Shown here: positions 31,478-41,983 of the stretch, in pieces | Numbering within the stretch: position 1 is the stretch's first letter | Layout of the letters: each line of letters begins with the position of its first letter | Assembly: GCA_964452085.1 (NCBI GenBank) | Contig: CAYVKL010000002.1 | Coordinates: 248,001-312,000, forward strand | DNA from: Methanobacterium sp964452085 | GTDB taxonomy: Archaea > Methanobacteriota > Methanobacteria > Methanobacteriales > Methanobacteriaceae | DNA: 64,000 nt | Reading direction: 5' to 3' | Made by a program: the position numbers and the translations under genes | The notes under the pieces: model-generated | What the model saw: the letters and a program-made list of their open reading frames with translations, nothing else | Databases searched by the model: none | Told to the model about the DNA's origin: nothing

Positions 31478-32035
31478 TTACTTTATTTCAGTTATTATTT
31501 CATTGGATATCTTAAGGAATTTCTCCACCACACGCCTATATTTTTCTTCGCTTCTTTTCAATGCTTTTTCGGCATTTTTACGATCCCTTATATCTATAAA
31601 ACTTTCTAGAAGAGTTTCACGCCCATTTAAATCAACACTAACAACGTTCTTTATAATGGGAATTTCATTTCCATTAACATCTAAAAGAATCCTTTCTGAG
31701 TTATCGACAGTCTGATTAAGATCTATTATGGGGCATTTACCCTCTTCAGCAGGGCAAATAAATTTATGGCAATTCTTCCCAATAATCGATTCCTTGGATA
31801 ATCCAATAAGTCGGGCAGCCACGTCATTTAAATCAATTATATTCTGAGTTTCTGCATCTATCAATATAATGCCGGTTTGTATGGCTGAAAAAATAGTTTT
31901 CTGATAATTTTCTCGCTCTAAAAGTGTTTCTTGAACTGCTTTGAGTTGTTCTTTAGATTTTTCCAGATCAGCAATTTGGGTTTTTAATTTTTCAACTTCT
32001 TGGACAAGTTCCTCATTTGTTTTATTAGATTTCAT
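31478..32035 (-). CDS. Stand-alone PAS protein with coiled-coil N terminus
   Basis: 185 residues. A coiled coil (about 5-40) precedes one PAS domain (45-155) that ends with FIDIRDRKNAEKALKRSEEKY, normally a linker to another domain. The protein then stops with no kinase or output domain. The PAS core contains CHKFICPAEEGKCPI (three Cys, about 89-102), a cysteine-bearing PAS subtype that could hold a metal, heme or disulfide. It may be a truncated sensor kinase or a genuine adaptor; the 440 bases upstream hold no kinase remnant I can see. Confidence 0.75.
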   Translation of the reverse strand: MKSNKTNEELVQEVEKLKTQIADLEKSKEQLKAVQETLLERENYQKTIFSAIQTGIILIDAETQNIIDLNDVAARLIGLSKESIIGKNCHKFICPAEEGKCPIIDLNQTVDNSERILLDVNGNEIPIIKNVVSVDLNGRETLLESFIDIRDRKNAEKALKRSEEKYRRVVEKFLKISNEIITEIK

Positions 32036-32476
32036 TTTTTAAAACCACCCCATTTGCATTTTTATCTTTATTCTTACAATATAATAAAAATTTCTAATTC
32101 ATTTTAAAATCATTCTCAGATGGTTGAAAAAGATATGCAGTTCAATTAATCATCAAATACTTCAATAAAAAGTTAAAAACGTTTTGAATATTTTTTTTTA
32201 TTTCAATATTCATAAATTTTTCCAGTTTTTTATTCAAGCATTGAAAAGTTTCATAGAATTTGTTTCTATTTTTTGAAAAAAATCTTTATACAAGTTAATC
32301 AAAAAGTTATCTGAATATACTAAAAACTGAATACTAAAATTTTAAGGTACGTCATGTAAAATAATTTTTCTCTTAAACATAATTTTGTTTAAATCAATGG
32401 AAAATCTGATAATACAAATAAAAATTTTGAGTATAAATTAATTTACAATTAAAAAAGGCTTTATAAAGGTGATTTA
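32036..32476. other. AT-rich intergenic region, no gene seen
   Basis: About 440 bases between the divergent PAS gene and the GTPase gene, very rich in A and T, with homopolymer runs. No open frame with a ribosome binding site and no RNA-like GC patch. It presumably holds both promoters. Confidence 0.5.
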
Positions 32477-33178
32477 ATGAGAATGGTAATTGTAGCTGGA
32501 ACTCCGGGTTCGGGGAAAACTGCTGTTTTAATCCATGCCCTACGTAGTCTCAATGAAATGGGGCTGAAGTCAGCTGTGGTAAAAGTGGACTGCCTCTACA
32601 CTGATGATGATCGTAAATTTGCAAAAATAGGAGTACCAACCAAGGTGGGCTTATCAATGGATATGTGCCCGGATCATTATGCCATCTACAACCTGGAGGA
32701 AATGATTGATTGGGCAGATGAAAACCAGGCAGAACTCTTAGTAGTAGAAACTGCTGGTCTTTGCCATCGTTGTGCACCATTTACCGAGAATTCTCTGGGA
32801 GTTTGTGTTATTGATGCCACCAGTGGTCCTAACACTCCATTGAAAGTAGGGCCATTTTTAAGTACAGCGGATATAGCTGTAATTACTAAGGGGGACATGA
32901 TTTCGCAAGCTGAAAGAGAAATATTCAGGGAAAGAATATTGGAAGTAAATCCAAATTGTAAGATAATCGAAGCAAATGGCCTAAGTGGGCAAGGATGTGC
33001 TGAACTGGCAGATGAGATTATAAAATCTTCAGAAGTAACTTTGGATGGGGAAAAACTTAGACATTCAGCCCCATTGGCGGTATGTACCCTTTGTGTAGGG
33101 GAAACAAAGGTTAACAAGAAATATCATAGGGGCATATTACGTCGTATTGATGGGTTTCAGAGTTACGAAGGTGAATAA
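32477..33178 (+). CDS. HypB/UreG-like GTPase
   Basis: 233 residues, ATG with AAAGGTGAT. P-loop GTPGSGKTAVL at the N terminus, VVETAGLCHRC (G3 region with a CxxC), ITKGDM (G4-like) and a second CTLC near the C terminus. This places it in the G3E/SIMIBI metallochaperone group with HypB and UreG, though it is neither canonical one: the expected HypB His-rich leader is absent. The following gene encodes an Fe-S protein 29 bases downstream, suggesting that the pair delivers or inserts a metal centre. The target is unknown. Confidence 0.82.
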   Translation: MRMVIVAGTPGSGKTAVLIHALRSLNEMGLKSAVVKVDCLYTDDDRKFAKIGVPTKVGLSMDMCPDHYAIYNLEEMIDWADENQAELLVVETAGLCHRCAPFTENSLGVCVIDATSGPNTPLKVGPFLSTADIAVITKGDMISQAEREIFRERILEVNPNCKIIEANGLSGQGCAELADEIIKSSEVTLDGEKLRHSAPLAVCTLCVGETKVNKKYHRGILRRIDGFQSYEGE

Positions 33179-33207
33179 TCAATAATTGTTTTTATGGGAG
33201 TTTTATA

Positions 33208-33897
33208 ATGAAGAAAGTCCCCATTGATATTGGTCAGCAAAATAGAATCTTAATGTTGCTCCCGGGTTACAACTGTGGAATTTGTGGATACGCCCGGTGT
33301 GATGAATTTGCAGGAGCACTCCTTAGAAATAGAACACAACTTGATAAGTGCCACTTCCTTTATCAGGAGATGTTTCAGGACGATTTAAATGAAATTCAGG
33401 AAATTCTCAAAGAAGAAAACATAATTCCTGAAAAAGAAAAGATTATAGGGGTTATGGATGGTTATGAGGCAGATATAATCCTAAAACCGCTTCCAGATGA
33501 AGGTTCATGCCGGGAAACTCTATTTCCTTTTACTCGTGAAGAGATAAAAGAGGGTGATATCATTAGGTATCGTCCTTTGGGCTGTCCAGTCATCCATTTT
33601 GCCAAAGTCTTGGATGAAAATCATGGATTAATAACAGTTCACCTGGTTGGGCCATGTCATCGCCTGGACAGCGAGGTTGAATTCCAATATAAAGATGTGG
33701 GAGTATGCATGGTAGGTGGATTTGAAGGAATTATTGAGGGAGATTTACCAAGAGTTGGAGAAACAGTGAGATTCTTACCATACCATTGTATGATGCAGAA
33801 AGTCCATTCCGGGGTCGTGGTTCAACTTGAAGGTAGAAGGGCGATTATAGAGGGAATTGACCTTAAAGTATGGGCCCCACCAGTAAAAGGGCAATGA
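33208..33897 (+). CDS. Fe-S protein with CdhE-type 4Fe-4S domain
   Basis: 229 residues. The N-terminal YNCGICGYARCDEFA with a later Cys (C23, C26, C31, C48) is the 4Fe-4S domain found in corrinoid/CODH-associated proteins and RnfB. The remainder (about 75-229) has several further cysteines (RPLGCPVIHF, GPCHRLD, VGVCMVGGFEG, YHCMM) and no recognisable catalytic domain. Cotranscription with the GTPase is likely. One reading is a cluster-bearing scaffold or electron donor for a metalloenzyme activated by the GTPase; this is inference. Confidence 0.82.
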   Translation: MKKVPIDIGQQNRILMLLPGYNCGICGYARCDEFAGALLRNRTQLDKCHFLYQEMFQDDLNEIQEILKEENIIPEKEKIIGVMDGYEADIILKPLPDEGSCRETLFPFTREEIKEGDIIRYRPLGCPVIHFAKVLDENHGLITVHLVGPCHRLDSEVEFQYKDVGVCMVGGFEGIIEGDLPRVGETVRFLPYHCMMQKVHSGVVVQLEGRRAIIEGIDLKVWAPPVKGQ

Positions 33898-33964
33898 TTA
33901 GAATCAAGTTCCAATTGTCAAAGTTTTGAAAAATTAGCAAAATACACTTTTTTTGTGGATAATC

Positions 33965-34867
33965 ATGGATCAAAATAAGCAAAATGCTGGAAAATCAGAT
34001 TATATGGAATATTCTGAAGGGAAAAATAAATATAGGCTCATCCCGATTAATACAGGTTATATAAAACCTGGTGGTTCTTATGATACTATAATTGAGGGTT
34101 CATTGGATTCTTTAGAAGATGGAGACTTTTTAGTAGTTTCTGAAACTCCTTTAGCCATATCACAGGGTAGACTTGTTGATGAATCTGAATTTGAACCTTC
34201 TTTAAGTGCATATATCCTGGCAGATATTTGGTCTAAATATATTTGGGGCTTTATTCTTGGCCCTTTACTTGGAATTAAAAAAAGAACTATTCAAAACCTT
34301 CGAAAACTTCCCACTGAAGCACGTTCTCATAAAGAAGTTATTTTAAGGTATTATGGTTGGAAACATGCCTTAAAACCCGCATCAGAAGCAGGAGTTGATT
34401 TAAGTAATGCCCCAGGAGCTTGTGTTTCTCTCTTACCTAAAGATCCTCAGGGCGTTTCAGAAAATATGGCGGATAAAATTGTTAATATGTCAAGTAAAGA
34501 TGTAACTGTACTTATCATAGATACTGATGCCACTTATAAATTAGGAAAGAATAAATTCACATCCTTACCTATTTCTATTGATGGAATAAATAATAATATG
34601 GGGTTTTTTGGATATTTGTTGGGTCGTTTAGCCATCATTCAGGGACCAACTCCTTTAGGGATTTCAAAAAACCACAATATTGAAAAAATCTTTCAGATAG
34701 CCAGGGCCGCCGAAGAATGCCAAAAAGTTCATGAGAATAACATGGAAACTGTTTATGATATGCAGAAATTGGTTCAAGGGAATATCAGTGATATAACTGT
34801 AGAAATGCTTGATTCAATAACCCATATGCCGGCGGTAATTGTTCGAAAACTCAATTCACAATCTTAG
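33965..34867 (+). CDS. CofE-like (coenzyme F420 gamma-glutamyl ligase family) protein
   Basis: 300 residues from ATG 33965; a TTG four codons upstream is less well placed. The F420_ligase fold is suggested by IPINTGYIKPGGSY, LEDGDFLVVSETPLAISQGR, DTDATYK and the PTPLGISKN region. The sequence departs from canonical CofE (for example in the glycine-rich substrate loops and in its length), so it is probably a paralogue with another glutamyl or amide-forming substrate, and not the F420-0 ligase itself. It follows the Fe-S gene by 67 bases on the same strand. Confidence 0.7.
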   Translation: MDQNKQNAGKSDYMEYSEGKNKYRLIPINTGYIKPGGSYDTIIEGSLDSLEDGDFLVVSETPLAISQGRLVDESEFEPSLSAYILADIWSKYIWGFILGPLLGIKKRTIQNLRKLPTEARSHKEVILRYYGWKHALKPASEAGVDLSNAPGACVSLLPKDPQGVSENMADKIVNMSSKDVTVLIIDTDATYKLGKNKFTSLPISIDGINNNMGFFGYLLGRLAIIQGPTPLGISKNHNIEKIFQIARAAEECQKVHENNMETVYDMQKLVQGNISDITVEMLDSITHMPAVIVRKLNSQS

Positions 34868-34916
34868 AGTTTAATTATAATTTTAGGCTTTTTTAATTTA
34901 TACCTCCATCACAAAA

Positions 34917-35197
34917 ATATAAATACTATCTGGCCCATATAGATAGTTAGCCCAAGATATTTTTAACACCCATAGATATAGCTTTATTTCAATGTACAGT
35001 AGCTTAACCGTGGATATTGTTAATTGAACACAAAGGGGTTTTATAGGGGCGGAGAGAGTCATTTTAGCTTTACAAATTCAGGCGGGCTAATTCATACCGA
35101 GGCGGCTTACCATACGGGTGAATATTTATTAGCATTGCTTTGATTTGACCTATCAGTTTTATGTTTGATTTCTTTCTCTCCGTAATGGAGGTTTAAA
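34917..35197 (+). promoter_or_regulatory. Promoter and long structured leader of tfe
   Basis: A TATA-like ATATAAATA (about 34917-34925) is followed by a 6-bp dyad (CTATCT at 34926-34931, AGATAG at 34941-34946), then about 250 bases before the tfe ATG. The stretch 35046-35120 is far richer in G and C than its surroundings and carries three GGCGG elements (35048, about 35081 and 35102). CGGAGAGA (35050-35057) pairs perfectly with TCTCTCCG (35175-35182), closing a domain of about 130 nt that ends three bases before the tfe ribosome binding site (GGAGG at about 35187). This could be a cis-acting leader or an independent small RNA. Confidence 0.5.
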
Positions 35198-35752
35198 ATG
35201 CTTAAACTTAATGATCCTGAAATACAAGAGTTGCTAAAAATGTCAAAACACGAAGGAGGAACCGAGATGCTAAAAGATCCTAATGTACAGGAGATTCTCA
35301 TAGATGTTACTAATGATCATGAGAACAGCATCCCCATTATCCAGTGCTTATTAAAAGGTAAAAATACCGATGAAGAAATTGCAGAAGAAACTGAAATTCG
35401 ATTAAACATCGTTCGAAGAATTCTTTACAAATTATACGATGCTGGTGTTGCCAGTTATAAACGAAGTAAAGATCCAGAAACTCAGTGGTATACTTACAGC
35501 TGGAAATTTGAGGAAGAAAAAATAGCTGAAATCATAACTGAGAAGTTTGAAAGGGTTTCAGATGAAATTCACCAATCTCTGGAATATGAAGAAGAAAACA
35601 TGTTCTTTGTCTGTCCTAATGGATGTCGCTACAACTTTGAAGAAGCATCTGAAAGAAATTTCACTTGTCCAGATTGTAACACCAACATGGAATTCCAGGA
35701 TAATTCTTCAATAATAACAGAATTAAAGGAATTAAAAGAAAGAATGAGCTAA
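35198..35752 (+). CDS. tfe: Transcription initiation factor TFE (TFIIE-alpha homologue)
   Basis: 184 residues: an N-terminal winged helix (about 25-105; EEIAEETEIRLNIVRRILYKLYDAG) and a C-terminal zinc ribbon (CPNGCRYNFEEA at about 145, CPDC at about 164). TFE stabilises open promoter complexes with TBP, TFB and RNA polymerase. It has a TGGAGG ribosome binding site and an unusually long structured leader, which suggests post-transcriptional control. Confidence 0.95.
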   Translation: MLKLNDPEIQELLKMSKHEGGTEMLKDPNVQEILIDVTNDHENSIPIIQCLLKGKNTDEEIAEETEIRLNIVRRILYKLYDAGVASYKRSKDPETQWYTYSWKFEEEKIAEIITEKFERVSDEIHQSLEYEEENMFFVCPNGCRYNFEEASERNFTCPDCNTNMEFQDNSSIITELKELKERMS

Positions 35753-35844
35753 CTTCTTTTCTTTATTTATTCAAATCATATTGAAGTTTTTTTAATTTCA
35801 GAAAGTAATTAGGACATTTCATCCCACAAACTAAGGGTGAATAC

Positions 35845-36360
35845 TTGATTTTTAATCAATATAATAAATATCATTCTATTGGTATTCTAGAAGAATTCAA
35901 ATGCCCAATTTATGTAATTGAACATTCAAAAGCTGTTATGTTAAAGGCAGCCCACATATCCTTTAATTTTAATGGTGAAGTTGACCTGGATTTAATAAAA
36001 GCAGGAGCCATATTACATGATGTGGGGCGTTCAAAGACCAGTGGCATTAAACATGCTTTAATTGGTGCGCAGATTCTCAGAAAAAATCAATTCCCCTTAG
36101 AAATTGTAAACATTGTAGAAAAACATATAGGTGCAGGTATAACCCGAGCAGAAGCCGAAATTATGGGATTACCACCTAAAGATTATCTTCCTGTCACCCT
36201 GGAAGAAAAAATTGTTTGTCATGCTGACAATCTGGTCCATGGGACTCGCGAAGTAGATCTGGATTTTGTTGTTAAAAAATGGACAGCAAAGATGGGAATT
36301 AATCATCCATCTATTTCTAGGTTAAAAGATTTGCATGCGGAACTAATGGGTCCTGATTAA
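35845..36360 (+). CDS. HD-domain protein (archaeal TIGR00295 type)
   Basis: 171 residues, TTG start with AGGGTGA four bases upstream. HD phosphohydrolase motifs: EHSKAVMLKA (His), AGAILHDVGRSK (the HD pair at about 57-58), HALIGAQIL, KHIGAGI and CHADNLVHG. Such proteins hydrolyse phosphoesters with two metals; the substrate is unknown. It follows tfe with no clear promoter and could be cotranscribed. Confidence 0.85.
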   Translation: MIFNQYNKYHSIGILEEFKCPIYVIEHSKAVMLKAAHISFNFNGEVDLDLIKAGAILHDVGRSKTSGIKHALIGAQILRKNQFPLEIVNIVEKHIGAGITRAEAEIMGLPPKDYLPVTLEEKIVCHADNLVHGTREVDLDFVVKKWTAKMGINHPSISRLKDLHAELMGPD

Positions 36361-36543
36361 ATCAAGAAACTGAACTAAGATTAAGGAAACAGAATTCTCA
36401 ATAAAATAAATTAACTATTTTACTTTTTTAATGTATTATATTAATTATAATTTATCAATATTCATTTTGATAAACTATTTATAACATACATATTAGCTAT
36501 ATGAATATAAATCTGGATAACTAGTAATATAAGGTGGGTTTAA

Positions 36544-37197
36544 ATGGATAAAACACGAATTATAATTTTTATTGGACCTTCTTTACCTTTACAGGAGGCT
36601 CGTAAAATATTAGATGCTGATTATCGTTCTCCTGTAGCTCGAGGTGATGTTGAATCCCTTTTAAATGATCCTCCGGATATTATCGGTATCATTGATGGGG
36701 TTTTTTACCAGCAACCTGCTGTTTCTCATAGGGAATTACTTCAAGCTTTGAAAGCTGGAGTTACTATTATAGGTGGGTCAAGTATGGGTGCTCTTAGATC
36801 AGCAGAACTTGACAGTGCAGGAATGATTGGAATTGGGACTGTTTATAAGGAATACCGGGATGGGAAAATAGAATCTGATGATGATGTGGCAATAGTCTTT
36901 AACCCGGTAACTCATGAGTTGCTATCAGAAGCTTTAGTCAGTATGAGTTACAACTTCCAGATGGCTGAAAAAGAGGGAATAATAACATCTAATGATTTTA
37001 AAGTACTTTATAGAACTGCAAAGAATATTTATTATCCTCAAAGAACCTATCCCCGTATTTTGAGAGATGCCGGTCTTGAAGGAAAAAAAACTCAAAAACT
37101 TGAATCCTTTTTAGAAACTGATGGAATCGATATAAAGGCAGAAGATGCAAAAGAAGTTTTAAAGTACATAAAAAACCTTATTAGAAAAAGTGAATGA
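36544..37197 (+). CDS. tfuA: TfuA-like protein
   Basis: 217 residues, ATG behind GGTGGG. TfuA-domain features: IFIGPSLPLQEA, the PVARGDVESLL segment, IGIIDGVFYQQPAVSHRELL and GGSSMGALRSAEL. In methanogens TfuA works with a YcaO enzyme to install the thioglycine of methyl-coenzyme M reductase McrA. No ycaO lies in the window; instead the next gene on the same strand is a LarE-like sulfurtransferase, which would fit as a sulfur source. Confidence 0.9.
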   Translation: MDKTRIIIFIGPSLPLQEARKILDADYRSPVARGDVESLLNDPPDIIGIIDGVFYQQPAVSHRELLQALKAGVTIIGGSSMGALRSAELDSAGMIGIGTVYKEYRDGKIESDDDVAIVFNPVTHELLSEALVSMSYNFQMAEKEGIITSNDFKVLYRTAKNIYYPQRTYPRILRDAGLEGKKTQKLESFLETDGIDIKAEDAKEVLKYIKNLIRKSE

Positions 37198-37302
37198 AAA
37201 AATCGTTTTAAATTCATAAGATAAAAAAAGAAGAGTTAAGTTAGTAAATAATAGGATAAGATTAATTCTCTCAAAATATTTGAACTCATTTGTGGTATGA
37301 TT

Positions 37303-38355
37303 ATGGAAATTAAAGAAAAATTGAATAGTTTAAGGAATTATCTTCGCGGTAAGAGGGTTTTGGTGGCCTTTTCTGGGGGTGCGGATAGTACACTACTGGC
37401 ATTAATTGCCAAAGATGAATCTAAAGAATCTATGGCAGTTACAGTGGATAATGGGGTCATGCCTTCAGATTGTATCCAGAAAGCAGAAGAAATAGCCAAA
37501 AAAATTGGAATTAAACATCTAATTATCAGGAGAAATTTTTTGGATGACCCTGGGTTTTCAAAAAACCCGCTAAATCGCTGTTATGTTTGTAAAAATAAAA
37601 TATATCGAGATCTGGTTGAAATGGCATCTGATTATCAGTATGAGGCAGTGGTTGATGGTACCAATATCAGTGATTTAATGGAAGATAGACCTGGAATAAT
37701 GGTTAATATTGAAAAAAACATTAAAATGCCTCTGGTTAACTATGGATTCACTTCTGATGACGTGAGAACTATTCTACAGGATTGGGGAGTTAATTATCAT
37801 CCATCTACAACCTGTTTTGCCACAAGAATACCTACTGGGGATTTGATTACTCTGAAAAAAATCAATCGCATTTCCTATGCTGAAAATCTTATTCACAACC
37901 TAACGGGTTTGGATGTGGTTAGGGTAAGGGATAATGAAGGATTGGCTCTCATTCAAGTGAGTGATGTGGAAAAACTTATAGATAAGGGATTACTGTATCA
38001 CATTGAATCTGAATTAAAGGCGGTTGGATTTACTAAAGTTACCTTGGACATTGATAATTATGGTGATTCAAAAAATCAGATGATGGTCTACAAGCCTTGT
38101 AAGGATGAAAAAAATAAAATAATGTTTGAAACAGAACTCCCCTACCAGTTAAACATTCAGGAAACATGTCTAAAACTGAAAGATTGGGGTGAAGTTAAGT
38201 GTTCTGAGGAGATGGGCATTTGTATGCTGGAGATGGAAAATAGTAACATTACTTTATTTGCCAAGGGGAAAATCGTTGCTAGAAGAGTAAAAGATCAAAA
38301 AGAAGCTCAAGAATTACTTGTGAAAATTTTACCATGCATACGCAGGCAAAAATAA
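37303..38355 (+). CDS. larE: LarE-like ATP-dependent sulfurtransferase with C-terminal extension
   Basis: 350 residues from ATG 37303 (GTGGT six bases upstream; the ATG at 37297 abuts it). PP-loop SGGADSTLLA (about 24-33), then NRCYVC (C93, C96) and TTCFATRIPTG with C171 at the position of the sacrificial or cluster Cys of LarE. Three cysteines fit the 4Fe-4S LarE variant. LarE sulfurates the nickel-pincer cofactor precursor. An extra 80 or so residues (about 270-350; GICMLEM, ITLFAKGKIVARR, ILPC) are absent from typical LarE. No larB or larC is adjacent. Its position behind tfuA suggests a role in thioamide sulfur supply, but this is inference. Confidence 0.85.
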   Translation: MEIKEKLNSLRNYLRGKRVLVAFSGGADSTLLALIAKDESKESMAVTVDNGVMPSDCIQKAEEIAKKIGIKHLIIRRNFLDDPGFSKNPLNRCYVCKNKIYRDLVEMASDYQYEAVVDGTNISDLMEDRPGIMVNIEKNIKMPLVNYGFTSDDVRTILQDWGVNYHPSTTCFATRIPTGDLITLKKINRISYAENLIHNLTGLDVVRVRDNEGLALIQVSDVEKLIDKGLLYHIESELKAVGFTKVTLDIDNYGDSKNQMMVYKPCKDEKNKIMFETELPYQLNIQETCLKLKDWGEVKCSEEMGICMLEMENSNITLFAKGKIVARRVKDQKEAQELLVKILPCIRRQK

Positions 38356-38518
38356 ATTAAAATAAAATATTATTTTACATCAAAAAATATGAACTTTATA
38401 AAAAAAATGATAAAATAAAAACCTAAGTTAAAGGATTTTTTTATTTTTTATTTTTAATTAATTCTAAAAAATCTAAATAAATCTCAATTTAATAAAAAAC
38501 AGATTTTATATTTTTATA

Positions 38519-39025
38519 TTATATCTCTCGATGTACAGGCTCTTTGATTTTACGCCTAAATGCAGTGAGTTTCTTGAAAAAACCCCGGTCATCGTTCCCA
38601 GTTAGGATTATGATATCTCCCTCTACGTCTACGATCTCTCCATCTGCAGTTATGCTTTCAATTTCAACTGTTATTTCAGAGGCGTCTTCTAGAGTGTCAT
38701 TGGACGTGTAACTGTAATCTAAAACCAGTTTATCATGAGGATGGACTTCTTGTAATGCTCTTTTAATTGTCAATTCCAGAATATTGAAGAATGTTTCCAG
38801 TTGTGGTGTTCCCTCCCACCATAGGGTAGCCATGATAAATTGAGGATTAATATCATGCAGAACTACATCTCCTCCTTTTTTACCCACAACACGGATTATC
38901 TCAGGGTCTGCCTTTATTTTGATAATGGGTTTAACAATGGGAGGCATTTCAGTATCATTGTTATCATTGAGGAGTTCTTCTGTTTCATTATTTTCATTAG
39001 GTATTGTTTCAGACATTTTAATCAT
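38519..39025 (-). CDS. Hypothetical protein with acidic N terminus
   Basis: 168 residues; ATG 39025, with ATG 39016 (MSETIPNEN) an alternative. Neither has a clear ribosome binding site, so a leaderless start is plausible. The first 30 residues are Asn/Glu/Asp-rich and disordered-looking. A folded region follows with INPQFIMATLWWEG, HDKLVLDYSYTSN, EIVDVEGDIIILTG and a basic C terminus. I do not recognise the family. Confidence 0.65.
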   Translation of the reverse strand: MIKMSETIPNENNETEELLNDNNDTEMPPIVKPIIKIKADPEIIRVVGKKGGDVVLHDINPQFIMATLWWEGTPQLETFFNILELTIKRALQEVHPHDKLVLDYSYTSNDTLEDASEITVEIESITADGEIVDVEGDIIILTGNDDRGFFKKLTAFRRKIKEPVHREI

Positions 39026-39202
39026 TAATATTTTTTTTAAATTGGTTTAATTCTATTGAATAAACATATTAGAACCATTCAGAATTAAATTATGGATCAT
39101 CCTAAACCTAAAAAATACAAATTATTAATTAACCTAATATATTGAAATTTTTTTTATCAATTAGAATGATAGTATATTTTAATTCTCAATAGATGTTTCA
39201 GG

Positions 39203-40039
<837 letters not shown>

Positions 40040-40092
40040 GATCTCACCAGCCATAAGCTGAAATTAAAAGAAAATATTTAAAAAAGATATTT

Positions 40093-40539
40093 TTAGTGGA
40101 CAGCTAAAACCGGGCATTTAGCTGATCTAACGACTTTTTCGGTTACACTTCCCAATAAAAATCTGTCTAGACCGTGTTTACCCGATGTTCCCATTACCAC
40201 CAGATCCACATTTTCTTTGTCGATTGTTTTAATAATAGAATCCCCAGGGGATCCTTCTTCAGTTTTAAGAGTTATTTTAATGTCTTCTATTTTAGATTCC
40301 TTTTCGCTATCATTAACCATTTCAGAAATTCTTTCCAAGGATCTTCGACCCTCTTCCTTTAACATTTCTTTAATTCTTACAATGAGGTCTTCCGCTGGGA
40401 GCCCCACCAATGATGAAGTTTCAATTACATTTAAAACGATGATTTCAGCGCCGCTTTTGCTTGCTATCCAGATGGCATGCTGGGCTGCGCTTTCGGCAAA
40501 TTTTGAACCATCTGTCGGCAATAATATTTTCTGGTACAT
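40093..40539 (-). CDS. Universal stress protein (UspA family)
   Basis: 148 residues from ATG 40539 with AGGTGA five bases upstream. It has KILLPTDGS at the N terminus and the ATP-binding VVMGTSGKHGLDRFLLGSVTEKVV near the C terminus (G-2x-G-9x-G-S/T), so it is probably the ATP-binding class. It starts five bases after the amidohydrolase stop codon, forming an operon with it and probably the CBS gene. Confidence 0.93.
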   Translation of the reverse strand: MYQKILLPTDGSKFAESAAQHAIWIASKSGAEIIVLNVIETSSLVGLPAEDLIVRIKEMLKEEGRRSLERISEMVNDSEKESKIEDIKITLKTEEGSPGDSIIKTIDKENVDLVVMGTSGKHGLDRFLLGSVTEKVVRSAKCPVLAVH

Positions 40540-40544
40540 TTGTT

Positions 40545-41717
<1,173 letters not shown>

Positions 41718-41983
41718 ACAGGGAAAAGTATGTTAATAGGGATATTTATCCTTTGAGTCTAAAAAAGTTGATATTTTAGATCATTACAATTATTATTTGC
41801 AATAATTCATAATTCGATTTTTTCATCAAAGTAGCAAATTAATAATATTTAATTAATTATTAAATGACTATTATGTTTTTTAAAGAAAAAATTAGTATAT
41901 TTAAACTATTTTTTCTTGAATAATGAAAAGTAAGTGGTAAAATAAAAAAAAGTTCAGGTTAGGATTAATTAAAAAATAACAAT

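Noticed and set aside
33965..34867. Calling this gene cofE outright
   Set aside because: Length and key loops deviate from canonical F420-0 gamma-glutamyl ligase; family membership is supported, the specific function is not.
34917..35197. tRNA, RNase P or SRP RNA in the tfe upstream region
   Set aside because: No T-loop GTTCRA motif, acceptor stem, RNase P P4 core or SRP GNAR/GGAA helix 8 pattern was found; only a leader-type structure is supported.
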